Part shown: piece by piece, positions 1 to 7,926 of the stretch | Numbering within the stretch: the stretch's first letter is position 1 | Layout: each line of letters opens with the position of its first letter | Made by a program: the position numbers and the translations under genes | The notes under the pieces: generated by a model | What the model saw: only the letters and a program-made list of their open reading frames with translations | Told to the model about the DNA's origin: nothing | Databases searched by the model: none | From: Fervidobacterium pennivorans DSM 9078 | GTDB taxonomy: Bacteria; Thermotogota; Thermotogae; Thermotogales; Fervidobacteriaceae | Direction of reading: 5' to 3' | Length of the DNA stretch: 64,000 bases | NCBI RefSeq assembly: GCF_000235405.2 | Contig: NC_017095.1 | Location: 620,001 to 684,000, forward strand

Positions 1-1
1 A

Positions 2-508
2 ACGGCAATGAGTATGGCTTTAGATAAACGATTGGAGGCTGGTATCATCGCATTTTCAGGCGGAGATTGGCGTTGGATAAATTGGTATTCACCATATGTG
101 GAACCCGTTAGGGAAGGATACGCGAAATACAGTAACGAATGGGGATGCAAGGATGAGCAAAAATGTGTTGAACTAAGGAGCGCGAGTAGAAAAAAGGTTC
201 ACACGCTGAAAAGCATAGACGAGATATTCTCACTTACTCCAACGTGTTTTCATTACGACCCAATTTCGTATGCGAAGTTTATCGACCAACCAGTTTTAAT
301 GTTCACAGGGGTGTTTGATAAAGTTATTCCGCCTCAAGCCTCTAATGGTTTTTACAGATTACTACCAAATGCAAAAAAGATATCTGTGCCATCTGGTCAC
401 AAGTCATCATATTTGTTTAGAAGGTTCATCGGTAGAGCAAGTGTAAAATTTTTGAGAGATTGTCTTATCAAAAATCGAAGCCAAAATGCTAATCTTAATA
501 TCGTTTGA
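2..508 (+). CDS. alpha/beta hydrolase, C-terminal part (runs off left edge)
   Basis: The reading frame is open to the left edge and its first residues (TAMSMALDKRL) look like the turn just after the nucleophile elbow of an alpha/beta hydrolase, so the nucleophile serine lies outside the window. The visible 168 residues include the strand and turn around GVFDKVIPP that would carry the catalytic aspartate, and SGHKSSY, which would carry the catalytic histidine. Spacing and order fit a dienelactone hydrolase or acetyl-esterase-like fold. No signal peptide or membrane segment can be judged because the start is missing. The substrate is unknown. An internal ATG at position 8 is not a credible start because it would remove the fold core. 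Confidence 0.7.
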   Translation, partial: TAMSMALDKRLEAGIIAFSGGDWRWINWYSPYVEPVREGYAKYSNEWGCKDEQKCVELRSASRKKVHTLKSIDEIFSLTPTCFHYDPISYAKFIDQPVLMFTGVFDKVIPPQASNGFYRLLPNAKKISVPSGHKSSYLFRRFIGRASVKFLRDCLIKNRSQNANLNIV

Positions 509-546
509 CGTTTCATTTTTAAGAAGTCTTCTCAAACTGTCGGTTC

Positions 547-702
547 TTATGGATAACCTTTCAAACGAAGTCCCAGGAGGAACCACAATTTGCCAAGTAT
601 TACGACAGTTATAATAAGAATAACGAGCACCGCTACAAGAACACTGCCGTTTCTAAATTTTTCTAATGATTTCAGGAATAGAGCATTTTTTCGTTTTTTC
701 AT
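547..702 (-). CDS. small single-span membrane protein (51 aa)
   Basis: A 51-codon minus-strand frame starts with ATG after a GGGGG purine-rich stretch and encodes a basic N-terminus (MKKRKNALFL), a short linker (EKFRNGS) and one strongly hydrophobic span (LVAVLVILIITVVILG), then a short basic tail. The pattern is a coherent small integral membrane protein rather than random translation, but no family is recognised. Its start lies 24 bases from the end of the neighbouring IS remnant, so it may be what is left of a larger unit. It could also be a chance frame. Confidence 0.45.
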   Translation of the reverse strand: MKKRKNALFLKSLEKFRNGSVLVAVLVILIITVVILGKLWFLLGLRLKGYP

Positions 703-726
703 GAAAATTTCCCCCATCCCCGAAAC

Positions 727-1113
727 GATAATGTTAACTAAAAGTATTGAAACTTTCCAAAAACCGCATTATCCTTTAAAGATGGGACACCCCCAACCAA
801 CTCTCGACAAAGGAGGTATCCCGATATGAACAACTCAACACTCTCTTGTCCCAAATGCGGTTCCACCAGCTTGTACAAAAACGGTCATGACAAATACGGT
901 AACCAACAATTCCTTTGCAAAGCCTGCCATCATTCTTTCAAACTTTCCCATTCTCACAAACACAAAAACTTCCCTTTCCCTTATCCCAAATGCACTTCTT
1001 GTGGTAAATCTAAGGTTTTTGTGTAGTGAAGAATCTTTGGAAAACGCACAATGGTAATATCAATCTCATTCTTTCACACTTACACTCTTTCATCACTACA
1101 AGTTAACACTATC
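727..1113 (+). mobile_element. internally deleted copy of the zinc-ribbon DDE insertion sequence
   Basis: The ends match those of the complete element at 30028-31086: it begins GATAATGTTAACT and closes with GTTAACACTATC, the two terminal inverted repeats. Inside, the first part of the transposase (start 826, after an AAAGGAGG site) is joined directly to the last part of the element, removing the whole catalytic domain. The 66-codon remnant frame keeps two zinc-ribbon cysteine pairs (CPKCGS, CKAC) and CTSCGK. The flanking 8-mers (CCCGAAAC and ATATATTT) do not match, so no target duplication survives. Total length is 387 bp. Confidence 0.88.
826..1026 (+). pseudogene. truncated IS transposase, N-terminal zinc ribbon only
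   Basis: Sixty-six codons almost identical to the start of the complete transposase (30985 to 30035). The frame keeps the first zinc ribbon (CPKCGS with CKACHHSFK) and one half of the second (CTSCGK), then passes straight into the 3' end of the element at SKVFV and stops. The DDE catalytic domain is absent, so the product cannot transpose by itself. It could still bind DNA ends and interfere with an active copy in trans, but that is speculation. Confidence 0.85.
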
Positions 1114-1143
1114 ATATATTTTTCAATTTATCTTAATACGTGA

Positions 1144-1149
1144 TATAAT
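1144..1149 (+). promoter_or_regulatory. probable -10 box for the amidotransferase-like gene
   Basis: TATAAT lies 48 bases before the start codon at 1197 in the AT-rich gap after the IS remnant. No convincing -35 box is seen at the usual distance. Confidence 0.4.
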
Positions 1150-1196
1150 AATTATACCACATAATTTTGAAAAACTACAAACGTGGAGGAATTGTT

Positions 1197-1880
1197 ATGT
1201 GTCGAATGGCGGGATTCAGTTCGAGTGATGGTCTAAGAATAGCAAGAATAATCGATTTTACAAAACATATGGCAAATTACGGTATGGAATCCCCACACAA
1301 CGACGGCTGGGGCATTATTGCTATGAACGATGAAGAAAAAATTATTTTCAAATCAATTAAGCCTATATACAAAGATTCAAAAGTTAATCTTTTTTCTGAT
1401 AACACGATATACACTCTTGGCATTGTTCATGCAAGATTAGCATCTGCAGGTTTACCAAAGACCACGCTCCAGCTTCATCCATTTTATATCGATGGAAAAT
1501 ATTTTGCACACAACGGTACAATCAAAAGTGCAAAAAGAGAGAATATATACAGCAGCGATACTTATGAGTATTTCGAAAATATCGCTTTATTTAAAGATAC
1601 GTTTGACCTTGGTCAAAAGATAAAAGATTATGCTCAGAAAAATGAATACAGTGGAATGAACTTTTTGATGATAGATGAAATTGAAAAAGCGTTGTACGTG
1701 TGTTGTCTATATACCGATTCCGAGAGGAATCGAGAGTATTTTACCTTACACTATTACAACGATGATGCCGATTTCATAGTTTACTCAGAAAAATTTTCCA
1801 ACGACTACAAATCGATGGAAAACGGTGAACTGATAAAAGTAGTCGCTGGAAAGATAGTTGATAGACTTATTGTGCTTTGA
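1197..1880 (+). CDS. class II glutamine amidotransferase-like protein
   Basis: The ATG at 1197 is chosen because it follows GGAGGA at 6-base spacing and makes cysteine the second residue (MCRMAGF), the N-terminal nucleophile of class II (Ntn) glutamine amidotransferases once Met is removed. Other family landmarks follow: HNDGWGI, HARLAS, then HPF and FAHNGT, which form the glutamine pocket and oxyanion region. At 227 aa it is a stand-alone domain like the YafJ/Gat-II group, with no attached synthase. It presumably releases ammonia from glutamine or a gamma-glutamyl compound in the cytoplasm; the acceptor is unknown. It converges with the MFS gene downstream, overlapping it by 14 bases. Confidence 0.85.
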   Translation: MCRMAGFSSSDGLRIARIIDFTKHMANYGMESPHNDGWGIIAMNDEEKIIFKSIKPIYKDSKVNLFSDNTIYTLGIVHARLASAGLPKTTLQLHPFYIDGKYFAHNGTIKSAKRENIYSSDTYEYFENIALFKDTFDLGQKIKDYAQKNEYSGMNFLMIDEIEKALYVCCLYTDSERNREYFTLHYYNDDADFIVYSEKFSNDYKSMENGELIKVVAGKIVDRLIVL

Positions 1881-3141
1881 TATCTCCACGTTTTACAAAT
1901 TGCAGTGTAATCAAAGATAACGTCAAGAAAGTTATCGAGAGAGCAAAGAGTGTGTTGTAACCGATATAATCGATAAACAATCCAGCAAGCGGTGGAGCTA
2001 TTATATTCGCAGCCATGGAGAAGAAGTAATAAAGCCCTGTGTAACCACCAACTTTTTCTTCAACAGTCATATCAACAATCGTTGGCAGAGAATTCACATT
2101 CACCATCGCCCAACCAAGTCCACCGATTGCAAATAATGCAAAATAAACTTTTGTAATCAAACTTGGATTATCCAAGCTAACTCCCACGAAAAATGCAAAT
2201 ATTAAAACCAAGATCACTATCGATAAACCTATACTCATCGTTTTTCTTCTACCAAGCTTTGCACCTATGAAGCCAGCTGGTATTGCGAAAATCATGAACG
2301 TTAAAGAGAAAAATCCAAGAACAAGAGCACCCGTACTTTCTTTGATACCGAGGTTGAATTTAACAAAGCTTGTAAAAAACGTCTCAAGTGCGTTGTAACC
2401 TATGAACCAAAATAGTATCGAAACGAGCATGAATAACAAACTTTTTTCCTTGGAGTAAAATACATCTCTCATATTTTCTCTTAGCTCATAGAACGTCTTT
2501 TTGTAAATGTTTTCAAATTTCATCTTTTCAGAACTTTTTCTTTTGTATTTTTCGTCTTCTTTTATGAATAGCACAACAAGTAACTGAGACAACAGTAGTG
2601 TAACTCCTCCAATGTAAAAAGGCAGTCCATAGCTTTTATCGTAAAGTGGTTTTCCAGCAAAATAAGCAAGTAACGCACCAACTCCACCCATGAAGTTTAT
2701 AACACCGTTAGCTTGACTTCTGTATTCAGAAGGTGTTATATCCGGCATCAACGCGATGACCGGAGATCTGAAAAGCGCCATGAAAAAGTTCATGAATATG
2801 ATATTCAACATCATGAGCCACAGCAATTGTATCGCACGTGTCAAAGGTATGAGCCCGAAAGTCACAACAGCTAAAGGTGCACCGATAAGTATGTAAGGCA
2901 TCCTTCTACCAAGCCGTGTACGTGTTTGGTCACTCATAACACCGATCAATGGTAACATGATAATCGCAAATAGATTATCGATTGTCATTATAAAACCTAT
3001 GACCGTTGATGATAAGTTGAAATCTTTCAGAAAGACGGGTACGTATGCATTGTAAAGAGGCCAAACTAAACTGATACCAAAAAAACCAAAACCAAGAAGC
3101 AGCAAGTTTTTAAAACTCATTCCACGTTTAGTATCTTCCAC
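1867..3141 (-). CDS. MFS transporter, GPH/SLC45-like
   Basis: A 12-span major facilitator of about 424 aa. The GTG at 3141 is preferred because it sits about six bases after AGGGGGG; a longer frame from 3171 exists but has no ribosome site. The loop after the second span reads GVMSDQTRTRLGRRMPYILIG, the typical MFS motif A as found in the glycoside-pentoside-hexuronide and SLC45-like groups, which suggests a sugar or glycoside symporter. The substrate cannot be named. It is followed on the same strand by no gene, since it meets the amidotransferase-like gene tail to tail. A second MFS gene lies upstream on the same strand, 76 bases away. Confidence 0.85.
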   Translation of the reverse strand: MEDTKRGMSFKNLLLLGFGFFGISLVWPLYNAYVPVFLKDFNLSSTVIGFIMTIDNLFAIIMLPLIGVMSDQTRTRLGRRMPYILIGAPLAVVTFGLIPLTRAIQLLWLMMLNIIFMNFFMALFRSPVIALMPDITPSEYRSQANGVINFMGGVGALLAYFAGKPLYDKSYGLPFYIGGVTLLLSQLLVVLFIKEDEKYKRKSSEKMKFENIYKKTFYELRENMRDVFYSKEKSLLFMLVSILFWFIGYNALETFFTSFVKFNLGIKESTGALVLGFFSLTFMIFAIPAGFIGAKLGRRKTMSIGLSIVILVLIFAFFVGVSLDNPSLITKVYFALFAIGGLGWAMVNVNSLPTIVDMTVEEKVGGYTGLYYFFSMAANIIAPPLAGLFIDYIGYNTLFALSITFLTLSLITLQFVKRGDIKAQ

Positions 3142-3216
3142 GACTATCCCCCCCTGAGCTGTTTTGTACATTGCTATTTTAGCATAGATTTGTTAATTTT
3201 CTTAGAAATTAATCGC

Positions 3217-4491
3217 TTAGTCTATATCACTATTTTTCGTTTCAACACCCAAAAATGCAACGACGATTGCGGAGATAATAGATAACAAAGATATATAAAA
3301 GAATATTTCAAACAGCGATTTATTTTTCGACAGCATGAAACCAGCGTACTGTGGCGCTAATATACCGGCAATTCTTGCAACAACTCCAGCCATACCATTC
3401 CCAGTTCCCCTTACAGATGTTGGATATAATTCAGGTGTGTACGCATAAACAAGTCCCCACGTACCAAGCACGAACAACGAAAGTAAGATAGCCACAATTA
3501 TCAAAAGCGCTTCAGAACTCACAAACGCCCACAACAGAGCACTTAAAGCCATTCCCAGCGTGTAAACAACCAACGATTTTTTTCTTCCAATTTTTTCTAT
3601 AAAATACGCAGCAGATAAATAACCAGGAAGCTGTGCAACTATCATAAAGAAAGTAAACCACAACGATTTTGCACTACTTAGACCCTTTTGAGCAAAAATC
3701 TTTGGTGCCCATGAAAATAGAGCATAATATGTAAAACTGACGTTGAACCATTGAACCCATATCATTATCGTTCGACTCAGATATTTGCTTTTTAGTATCT
3801 CCGTTATCTTTGCTTTGTGATTAATCGAATACTCTATATCACCAGACGTCTCTATTGAGAATAGTTTTTCGAGTTTCTTTTTTCCATGCTTTTGAAATGC
3901 AAATTTTGGAGATTCAGGGAATTTTGCTAACAATGGTATTAACAATATTCCGCTGATAAAAACAAAATAACTTATACGCCAGTTTGTATTTACCGTAAGA
4001 ACTGCTATAAGACCGATGATGATACTTCCAATCGCCCAACTTGCTTCGAGCAAGACAAGGTACATCCCCCTGAGATTTTTCTTAGTAAATTCGGCAAGAT
4101 AAGCATTAGCTGAGGGCATCAAACCGCCGTAACCTACACCAGCCAAGAATCGAAACACGATAAACTGAATTGGGGAATTGGAAAAACCGATAAACGTTGT
4201 AAAAAGTACCGTGAATAAGAAATATATCATATTAGAAATCTTCCTTCCGAACAAATCAGATACCACGCCTACACTCAACGCACCGACTAACATCCCAAAA
4301 AACGTTGAGCTGATGATATTTGCCGATGTGGAAATATCCAAATTCCACAATTTGGAAATCGTTGGAAGCGTGAAAGACAACACAAGAACACCAGCCGCAT
4401 CGAACATCCACATCAAAGAAGTGATAAGCAAAATCTTCTTCTGGTACTTCGGCGCTATCTGTTCTTCCAAAACCGCATCCAAGCTTACCAT
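3217..4491 (-). CDS. MFS transporter, sugar-porter/aromatic-acid-type
   Basis: A 424-aa 12-span transporter. After the second span it has GVVSDLFGRK (motif A), then RFLAGVGYGGLMP and a PESPKF motif before the central loop, the signatures of the sugar porter and AAHS-like branches of the MFS. The C-half repeats motif A as EKIGRKKS. The start ATG follows AAAGGAGGCATGAGTTT. It is a different family from the MFS gene next to it, so the pair is not a tandem duplication. The substrate, a sugar or small organic acid, is not deducible from sequence alone. Confidence 0.85.
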   Translation of the reverse strand: MVSLDAVLEEQIAPKYQKKILLITSLMWMFDAAGVLVLSFTLPTISKLWNLDISTSANIISSTFFGMLVGALSVGVVSDLFGRKISNMIYFLFTVLFTTFIGFSNSPIQFIVFRFLAGVGYGGLMPSANAYLAEFTKKNLRGMYLVLLEASWAIGSIIIGLIAVLTVNTNWRISYFVFISGILLIPLLAKFPESPKFAFQKHGKKKLEKLFSIETSGDIEYSINHKAKITEILKSKYLSRTIMIWVQWFNVSFTYYALFSWAPKIFAQKGLSSAKSLWFTFFMIVAQLPGYLSAAYFIEKIGRKKSLVVYTLGMALSALLWAFVSSEALLIIVAILLSLFVLGTWGLVYAYTPELYPTSVRGTGNGMAGVVARIAGILAPQYAGFMLSKNKSLFEIFFYISLLSIISAIVVAFLGVETKNSDID

Positions 4492-4526
4492 AAACTCATG
4501 CCTCCTTTGTGAAAATATATAAAGTT

Positions 4527-4557
4527 AATATTTTACCTGTTCCAAACAATATTTTAC
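4527..4557 (-). promoter_or_regulatory. direct repeat upstream of the MFS gene, candidate operator
   Basis: On the plus strand AATATTTTAC occurs at 4527-4536 and again at 4548-4557, a 21-bp period equal to two helical turns. It lies 36-66 bases before the MFS start on the minus strand, where the promoter should be, so it may be a regulator binding site or overlap the promoter. Confidence 0.4.
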
Positions 4558-4629
4558 TATACAATACAGCACATGTCTATTAGTGTAAAAGTAATAAAAG
4601 CTTTTGAAAAATGCTCTAAGAGGACATAG

Positions 4630-4671
4630 AAAAAACAAAGACCTATCCACACTTTTTTGCGGATAGGTCTT
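4630..4671 (-). terminator. intrinsic terminator of locus A
   Basis: Perfect 11-bp inverted repeat (AAGACCTATCC and GGATAGGTCTT) with a 12-base loop. On the minus strand the stem is followed by TTGTTTTTTC, a U tract, and lies 44 bases after the stop of the CPBP gene at 4715, so it terminates the minus-strand locus A transcript. Confidence 0.8.
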
Positions 4672-4714
4672 AATTAGAATCATTTTCAGTTTTAGATACC
4701 ATTTTATAAATAAT

Positions 4715-5608
4715 TCATAGTGTTTTCACTTCTTCTGAAATTTTTTCACCAAACTTATATCTTGCAAAGTAATCCAATAGAACATAAATAGTTTGAGAAA
4801 TTGTGATCAAGATTATAACAAAAATCCCGTCTTCAAGGTCAGCGTTCAGTGCTCTTGCAAAGAAATAATTCACAGAAAAATGTGCACCAAGAGATGTCCA
4901 AAAACTTTGTCGTGAATCGAGCAAGTATATGTATAAAAATCCAGCAGAAAAATAGTAAGGTACTTGTATCATATAGAGTTGAAAATCGCTCAGTCCATTT
5001 AAGCCAATACCACCCAACCTATTTTCATGAAGTATTGTGAATAGAGACAGAGAAAACAGAAGTGCAAACGTATTGTTCAAAGCCTTGCTATAACCTTTAT
5101 AAATAAAAACTCTTATAATCAATTCTTCATAGAAAGCCAATACAAATACTTGCAGTATTTCTAACCAGAAGAGCCAACCTTCAATTATATCCACTTGACT
5201 CTTTACATAAAACAACGAAGCGATATGTATTCCAGGAAGTAGTATCACCGTAACGTGTGTAAGAAATGGAACGTACAACCCGAATAATAGCGATTTAATT
5301 GGCTTTTTTGTAAATAGAGAAGAAATCTCTCCAAAATAGTTTTTTAAGCCTTCTTTAGTATTTGAAAGATATACAACGGTAATCGATAGTAAAAAGTAAA
5401 AAAATGTATTCACGGCAGGTTCGAGAAGTCCGTAAATAAAGTTAAGCATGTTGTCTTTAAAGAATGGAGAACCGATACTACGTTGGAAAAACTCTCCACC
5501 GTTAATCAGTTTCTCTATCGAAATGGTTATATGCGTGCTATACTGCATCCACAAGACGACAAAAGCTATAGAAAGTACATAAAGTAATACTTGCTTTGAT
5601 TTACGCAT
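4715..5608 (-). CDS. CPBP/CAAX-type intramembrane metalloprotease (locus A, gene 3)
   Basis: A 297-aa multi-span protein with the three conserved motifs of the CPBP (ABI) family: EELIIR at about residues 161-166, a histidine at 194 (ILHENR) and GAHFSVN near 242-247. These provide the metal-binding and catalytic glutamate, histidines and asparagine. In Gram-positive bacteriocin operons such proteins give self-immunity; in eukaryotes relatives cleave CAAX peptides. Here it is the last gene of a three-gene minus-strand locus, two bases after the preceding gene and followed by an intrinsic terminator. A close paralogue, broken by a frameshift, lies at 10202-11094. Its actual substrate is unknown. 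Confidence 0.85.
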   Translation of the reverse strand: MRKSKQVLLYVLSIAFVVLWMQYSTHITISIEKLINGGEFFQRSIGSPFFKDNMLNFIYGLLEPAVNTFFYFLLSITVVYLSNTKEGLKNYFGEISSLFTKKPIKSLLFGLYVPFLTHVTVILLPGIHIASLFYVKSQVDIIEGWLFWLEILQVFVLAFYEELIIRVFIYKGYSKALNNTFALLFSLSLFTILHENRLGGIGLNGLSDFQLYMIQVPYYFSAGFLYIYLLDSRQSFWTSLGAHFSVNYFFARALNADLEDGIFVIILITISQTIYVLLDYFARYKFGEKISEEVKTL

Positions 5609-5610
5609 CT

Positions 5611-6618
5611 TTAATTACTCCTTTCACGAACTTTGATTTCTTGAAAAAATAACTCTGGAAAGACCTCACCCGAGTCATACACTTCCAATTTTATTTTAGA
5701 TGAACCCGTCCCTGGATAATAATATCTTGACTTACTATCCCCTCTGATTTTGTAAGTAACCCTTGGAGCGTAGTAAATCCAGTTTACGTTAAAATCGTTA
5801 CAAAAACCATAAAATGCGTATTCTAAGGATTCACCGGGTTTAATTGTACATGGTAATCTTTGGCTCACATCGACAGATGTTACGTATTTCTTTACATTAC
5901 CGACTATCTCTATTTTTAATACTTCAACATCTGCTTGTGTGACATTCTCAATCCTTTCTTTGTAAAAAGGTAATTCTTTATTCGATTTTTTGAAGAGCAC
6001 TCCATTACTCTCTCCCTCACTTCTAAAAACTAATAACCTTTCTTCTTCGGGAGTAGTTCCTATAATTATTAAATCCAATGGATATTCGTACTCTCTATTT
6101 TCAAACGTAAATATAAGTTTTTTCAAATTGTATTCTTTACCAGGTTCAACATCTTCATTTGAGAATCTTAGATAATATATACAAGAATACAAATCTGGAA
6201 ATATTATTCTGGAAATATCGACAATTTCTTGTTGAGATATTCTTATTTTCTTACCATCATCGCATACCATTTCCTTAAAAGATAATGTTTTTAACACATT
6301 TTTTCTTCCAAAAATTTCTATTTTGAAATCTTCAAAACCTTCGATACCTTTTTGTTCTTCTTGAAGTATGTTGCTATCTAATATGCCCGTTTTCGTTTTT
6401 GAAAAAACAACGTGGCGAACACTAACATCGTTTGGAGGTTCAATGACAAATTTTTTACTTCCAGTGCACCCTCTTCTAATATAAACTGAATTTCGATCCC
6501 ATTTAGCGAAAATGATTCTATCGCTTATTTCTCCAGATATAATGAGAATGAAAACACTAATCAGTAAAATGAGAGAAAAGACTATAGTTGATAGGTGCTT
6601 AAGGATAAACTTTTTCAT
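5611..6618 (-). CDS. membrane-anchored extracytoplasmic protein (locus A, gene 2)
   Basis: A 335-aa protein with one N-terminal hydrophobic span (residues about 9-28, no lipobox) and a long, beta-rich remainder predicted to face outside the cytoplasm. No domain is recognised. Only a few cysteines are present (for example RRGCTGS, MVCDDG, LYSCIYY, LPCTI), some of which might form disulfides. It follows the small secreted gene after a hairpin at 6648-6670 and precedes the CPBP gene by two bases, so the three should be co-transcribed. A paralogue with two frameshifts lies at 11097-12080 in the same relative position. It might be an immunity, chaperone or secretion accessory protein, but nothing in the sequence decides this. 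Confidence 0.6.
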   Translation of the reverse strand: MKKFILKHLSTIVFSLILLISVFILIISGEISDRIIFAKWDRNSVYIRRGCTGSKKFVIEPPNDVSVRHVVFSKTKTGILDSNILQEEQKGIEGFEDFKIEIFGRKNVLKTLSFKEMVCDDGKKIRISQQEIVDISRIIFPDLYSCIYYLRFSNEDVEPGKEYNLKKLIFTFENREYEYPLDLIIIGTTPEEERLLVFRSEGESNGVLFKKSNKELPFYKERIENVTQADVEVLKIEIVGNVKKYVTSVDVSQRLPCTIKPGESLEYAFYGFCNDFNVNWIYYAPRVTYKIRGDSKSRYYYPGTGSSKIKLEVYDSGEVFPELFFQEIKVRERSN

Positions 6619-6647
6619 CCACTTACCTCCCCTGTAAGCAAAATTAT

Positions 6648-6670
6648 ACCAAGCCTGGATACCAGGCTTG
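6648..6670 (-). promoter_or_regulatory. conserved intergenic hairpin between locus A genes 1 and 2
   Basis: Arms CCAAGCCTGG and CCAGGCTTGG pair perfectly around a 3-base loop. It lies 36 bases after the stop of gene 1 and 30 bases before the start of gene 2. The following bases on the minus strand (TATAATTTTG) are a poor U tract, so it may be a leaky terminator or an mRNA stabiliser that sets unequal expression of the secreted protein and downstream genes. The same hairpin at 12107-12129 carries a compensatory base-pair change. Confidence 0.7.
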
Positions 6671-6705
6671 GCTTGGTTAAGTATTGTTAGACTTTAAAGT
6701 TTATC

Positions 6706-7260
6706 TTAAGGTTTATAGTCAACCCATTTCCAGCCTGGAGTTGCTGGTGAATGATCCGTATAATTTCCAGATCCTTTATATTCATATCCGGAACCAAAAC
6801 CGACTGGTACATACTTTTTTACTGTTGTGACCTTTATGTTATTCATTGTATTATAAAGTTTAGAAATCCATCCAGGCTCTATTACTTTTTCAAATTCGTT
6901 AGTTTCTTCTCTTTTGTAACTAATATTAACTGTAACTCCTGCTTTCGCAAAATCTTCCATACCAAACTCACCTTTACAACCAACGTTGTTTTCCCATACT
7001 TCCCTTACTGTTCGCCTAACTTTTACAGGTGTTGCTCCTTTGCTGTTGTCATACACAAAAGCTAATTTTTCTCTGGTTATATATGATACTGATACCTCAT
7101 AGCGAGTAGGTTCCCAAAACCATTCTGGCGAAATTGTTCCTTTACTTATGGAGGCTAACGATTCACTTGTTTCTGGCATTAATTCTGCCATAATCAACGA
7201 ATTGTTCAATAGAAGAAATAAACTTGCAAGAACTATTAACACAACTTTACCACCCTTCAT
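6706..7260 (-). CDS. small secreted protein of unknown family (locus A, gene 1)
   Basis: The second ATG (7260) is preferred: GGAGGG lies six bases before it, while the first ATG (7266) touches the ribosome site. The product is about 184 aa with a clear signal peptide (MKGGKVV, then a hydrophobic core ending near SLIMA), leaving a mature protein of about 160 aa. The mature part has alternating hydrophobic residues (YEVSVSYI, GVTVNISYK, IKVTTVKKYV), two glycine-rich turns and only one cysteine, which suggests beta structure. I see a faint resemblance to beta-rich pore-forming or surface-stress proteins but assign no family. It is the first gene after a strong promoter with a palindromic operator; the downstream CPBP protein could be its immunity or processing partner. 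Confidence 0.6.
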   Translation of the reverse strand: MKGGKVVLIVLASLFLLLNNSLIMAELMPETSESLASISKGTISPEWFWEPTRYEVSVSYITREKLAFVYDNSKGATPVKVRRTVREVWENNVGCKGEFGMEDFAKAGVTVNISYKREETNEFEKVIEPGWISKLYNTMNNIKVTTVKKYVPVGFGSGYEYKGSGNYTDHSPATPGWKWVDYKP

Positions 7261-7285
7261 TTCCATCCCTCCTATGCGTGATTCC

Positions 7286-7301
7286 CTAAACCGCGGTTTA
7301 G
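7286..7301 (-). promoter_or_regulatory. palindromic operator of locus A
   Basis: Perfect 16-bp palindrome CTAAACCGCGGTTTAG between the promoter and the ribosome site of the secreted gene. It starts 11 bases after the -10 box, near the expected transcription start, a usual place for a repressor site. The identical core recurs at 13844-13859 before the other secreted gene. Confidence 0.75.
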
Positions 7302-7312
7302 TGTACGCTCAA

Positions 7313-7341
7313 ATTTTAGTACATATTATGTTATCTATCAA
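7313..7341 (-). promoter_or_regulatory. sigma-70 type promoter of locus A
   Basis: On the minus strand TTGATA and TAAAAT are separated by 17 bases. The same arrangement (TTGATG, 17 bases, TAAAAT) occurs at 13871-13899. Both are followed by the same palindrome and preceded by an A/T homopolymer (14 As here on the plus strand at 7363-7376) and a conserved upstream block at 7406-7443. Confidence 0.75.
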
Positions 7342-7405
7342 TCTCAATTAAGTACAGATACTAAAAAAAAAAAAAAGCACTATTTTGATTTATACGGTTA
7401 TTTCT

Positions 7406-7443
7406 TTCATTTACTCATTTTTATTATGTAATTGAAATGTAAC
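7406..7443. promoter_or_regulatory. conserved upstream block of the twin promoters, copy A
   Basis: Thirty-eight positions, nearly identical (about two mismatches) to 13954-13990 (allowing for end effects), including TTCATTTACTCAT and GTAATTGAAATGTAAC. Such conservation 65-100 bases upstream of two promoters, in otherwise diverged DNA, suggests an activator or nucleoprotein site rather than neutral duplication. Confidence 0.6.
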
Positions 7444-7524
7444 ATCAAACACCAAAAAAATCCAAGTTAAGTATCAAAACAATTGAAAGTTCAAGAACTA
7501 AGTTTGGTACCAAAAGTCCTGTGC

Positions 7525-7552
7525 TTGAATAAAATGTATATTATGCTATAAT
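7525..7552 (+). promoter_or_regulatory. promoter of the interrupted ATPase gene
   Basis: TTGAAT and TATAAT with 16 bases between them, ending 42 bases before the ATG at 7595. The dyad at 7556-7585 lies immediately downstream. Confidence 0.55.
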
Positions 7553-7555
7553 ATA

Positions 7556-7585
7556 CTCGCAAAGTGCGATATCGCAAACTGCGAG
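7556..7585. promoter_or_regulatory. dyad operator-like element before the ATPase gene
   Basis: A 30-bp near-palindrome centred on TGCGATATCGCA, made of two tandem TCGCA-AA(G/C)-TGCGA units. It lies between the -10 box and the start codon and includes the ribosome site edge (GCGAGG), so it may be a repressor site or a translational hairpin. Confidence 0.5.
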
Positions 7586-7594
7586 GTAAGTGGT

Positions 7595-7926
7595 ATGAAG
7601 AATCCTTTCAAATTTGGAACGGTTGTTAAGGGCAGTGATTTTTGTGATAGAGAATCTGAAATGGAGATGATTCTTTCGGATATTAGATCTGGAACACATA
7701 TAACACTTATCTCACCAAGGCGGTACGGTAAGACTTCGTTGATACTGAATCTGTTTGATAGGATAGACTTTGCCGATACGTTTTACATCGATGTTATGGG
7801 CTTAACAACTGTGAGTGATTTTCTAAATGCTTATACAAAAACCTTCATTGAGAAACTCGGTGGCAAGAGTAAGATTGATACGATCGTGAAGAAATTCTTG
7901 CCTAAAGTTGAGGGATTACAGTTGAC
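7595..7926 (+). pseudogene. AAA-type ATPase, 5' part, split by a tnpB element
   Basis: The ATG follows GAGGTAAGTGGT. The N-terminal part of a P-loop ATPase of the archaeal-ATPase/ATPase_2 kind is visible: FCDRESEMEMI, then the Walker A loop ISPRRYGKTSL (lysine near residue 46). The coding sequence continues only to VEGLQLT, where the inserted element begins; translation then adds a few element-encoded codons and stops at 7942. The rest, including Walker B and the winged-helix tail, resumes at 9305 in a frame that joins perfectly if the element is removed. The role of the ATPase is unknown; such proteins are often linked to mobile or defence regions. Confidence 0.8.

Noticed and set aside
590-829. 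Plus-strand frame of 79 codons
   Set aside because: It is antisense to the small membrane protein and then runs across the end of an IS remnant; no ribosome site and no sensible composition.
719-1121. Target duplication of the first IS remnant
   Set aside because: The 8-mers CCCGAAAC and ATATATTT do not match. Pairing these flanks with those of the copy at 30028 to explain an inversion also gives no match.
7922-7926. TTGAC as target/TAM of the tnpB element
   Set aside because: It lies next to the right end in tnpB orientation, while the family target normally flanks the left end. It may be coincidental, so no TAM is claimed.
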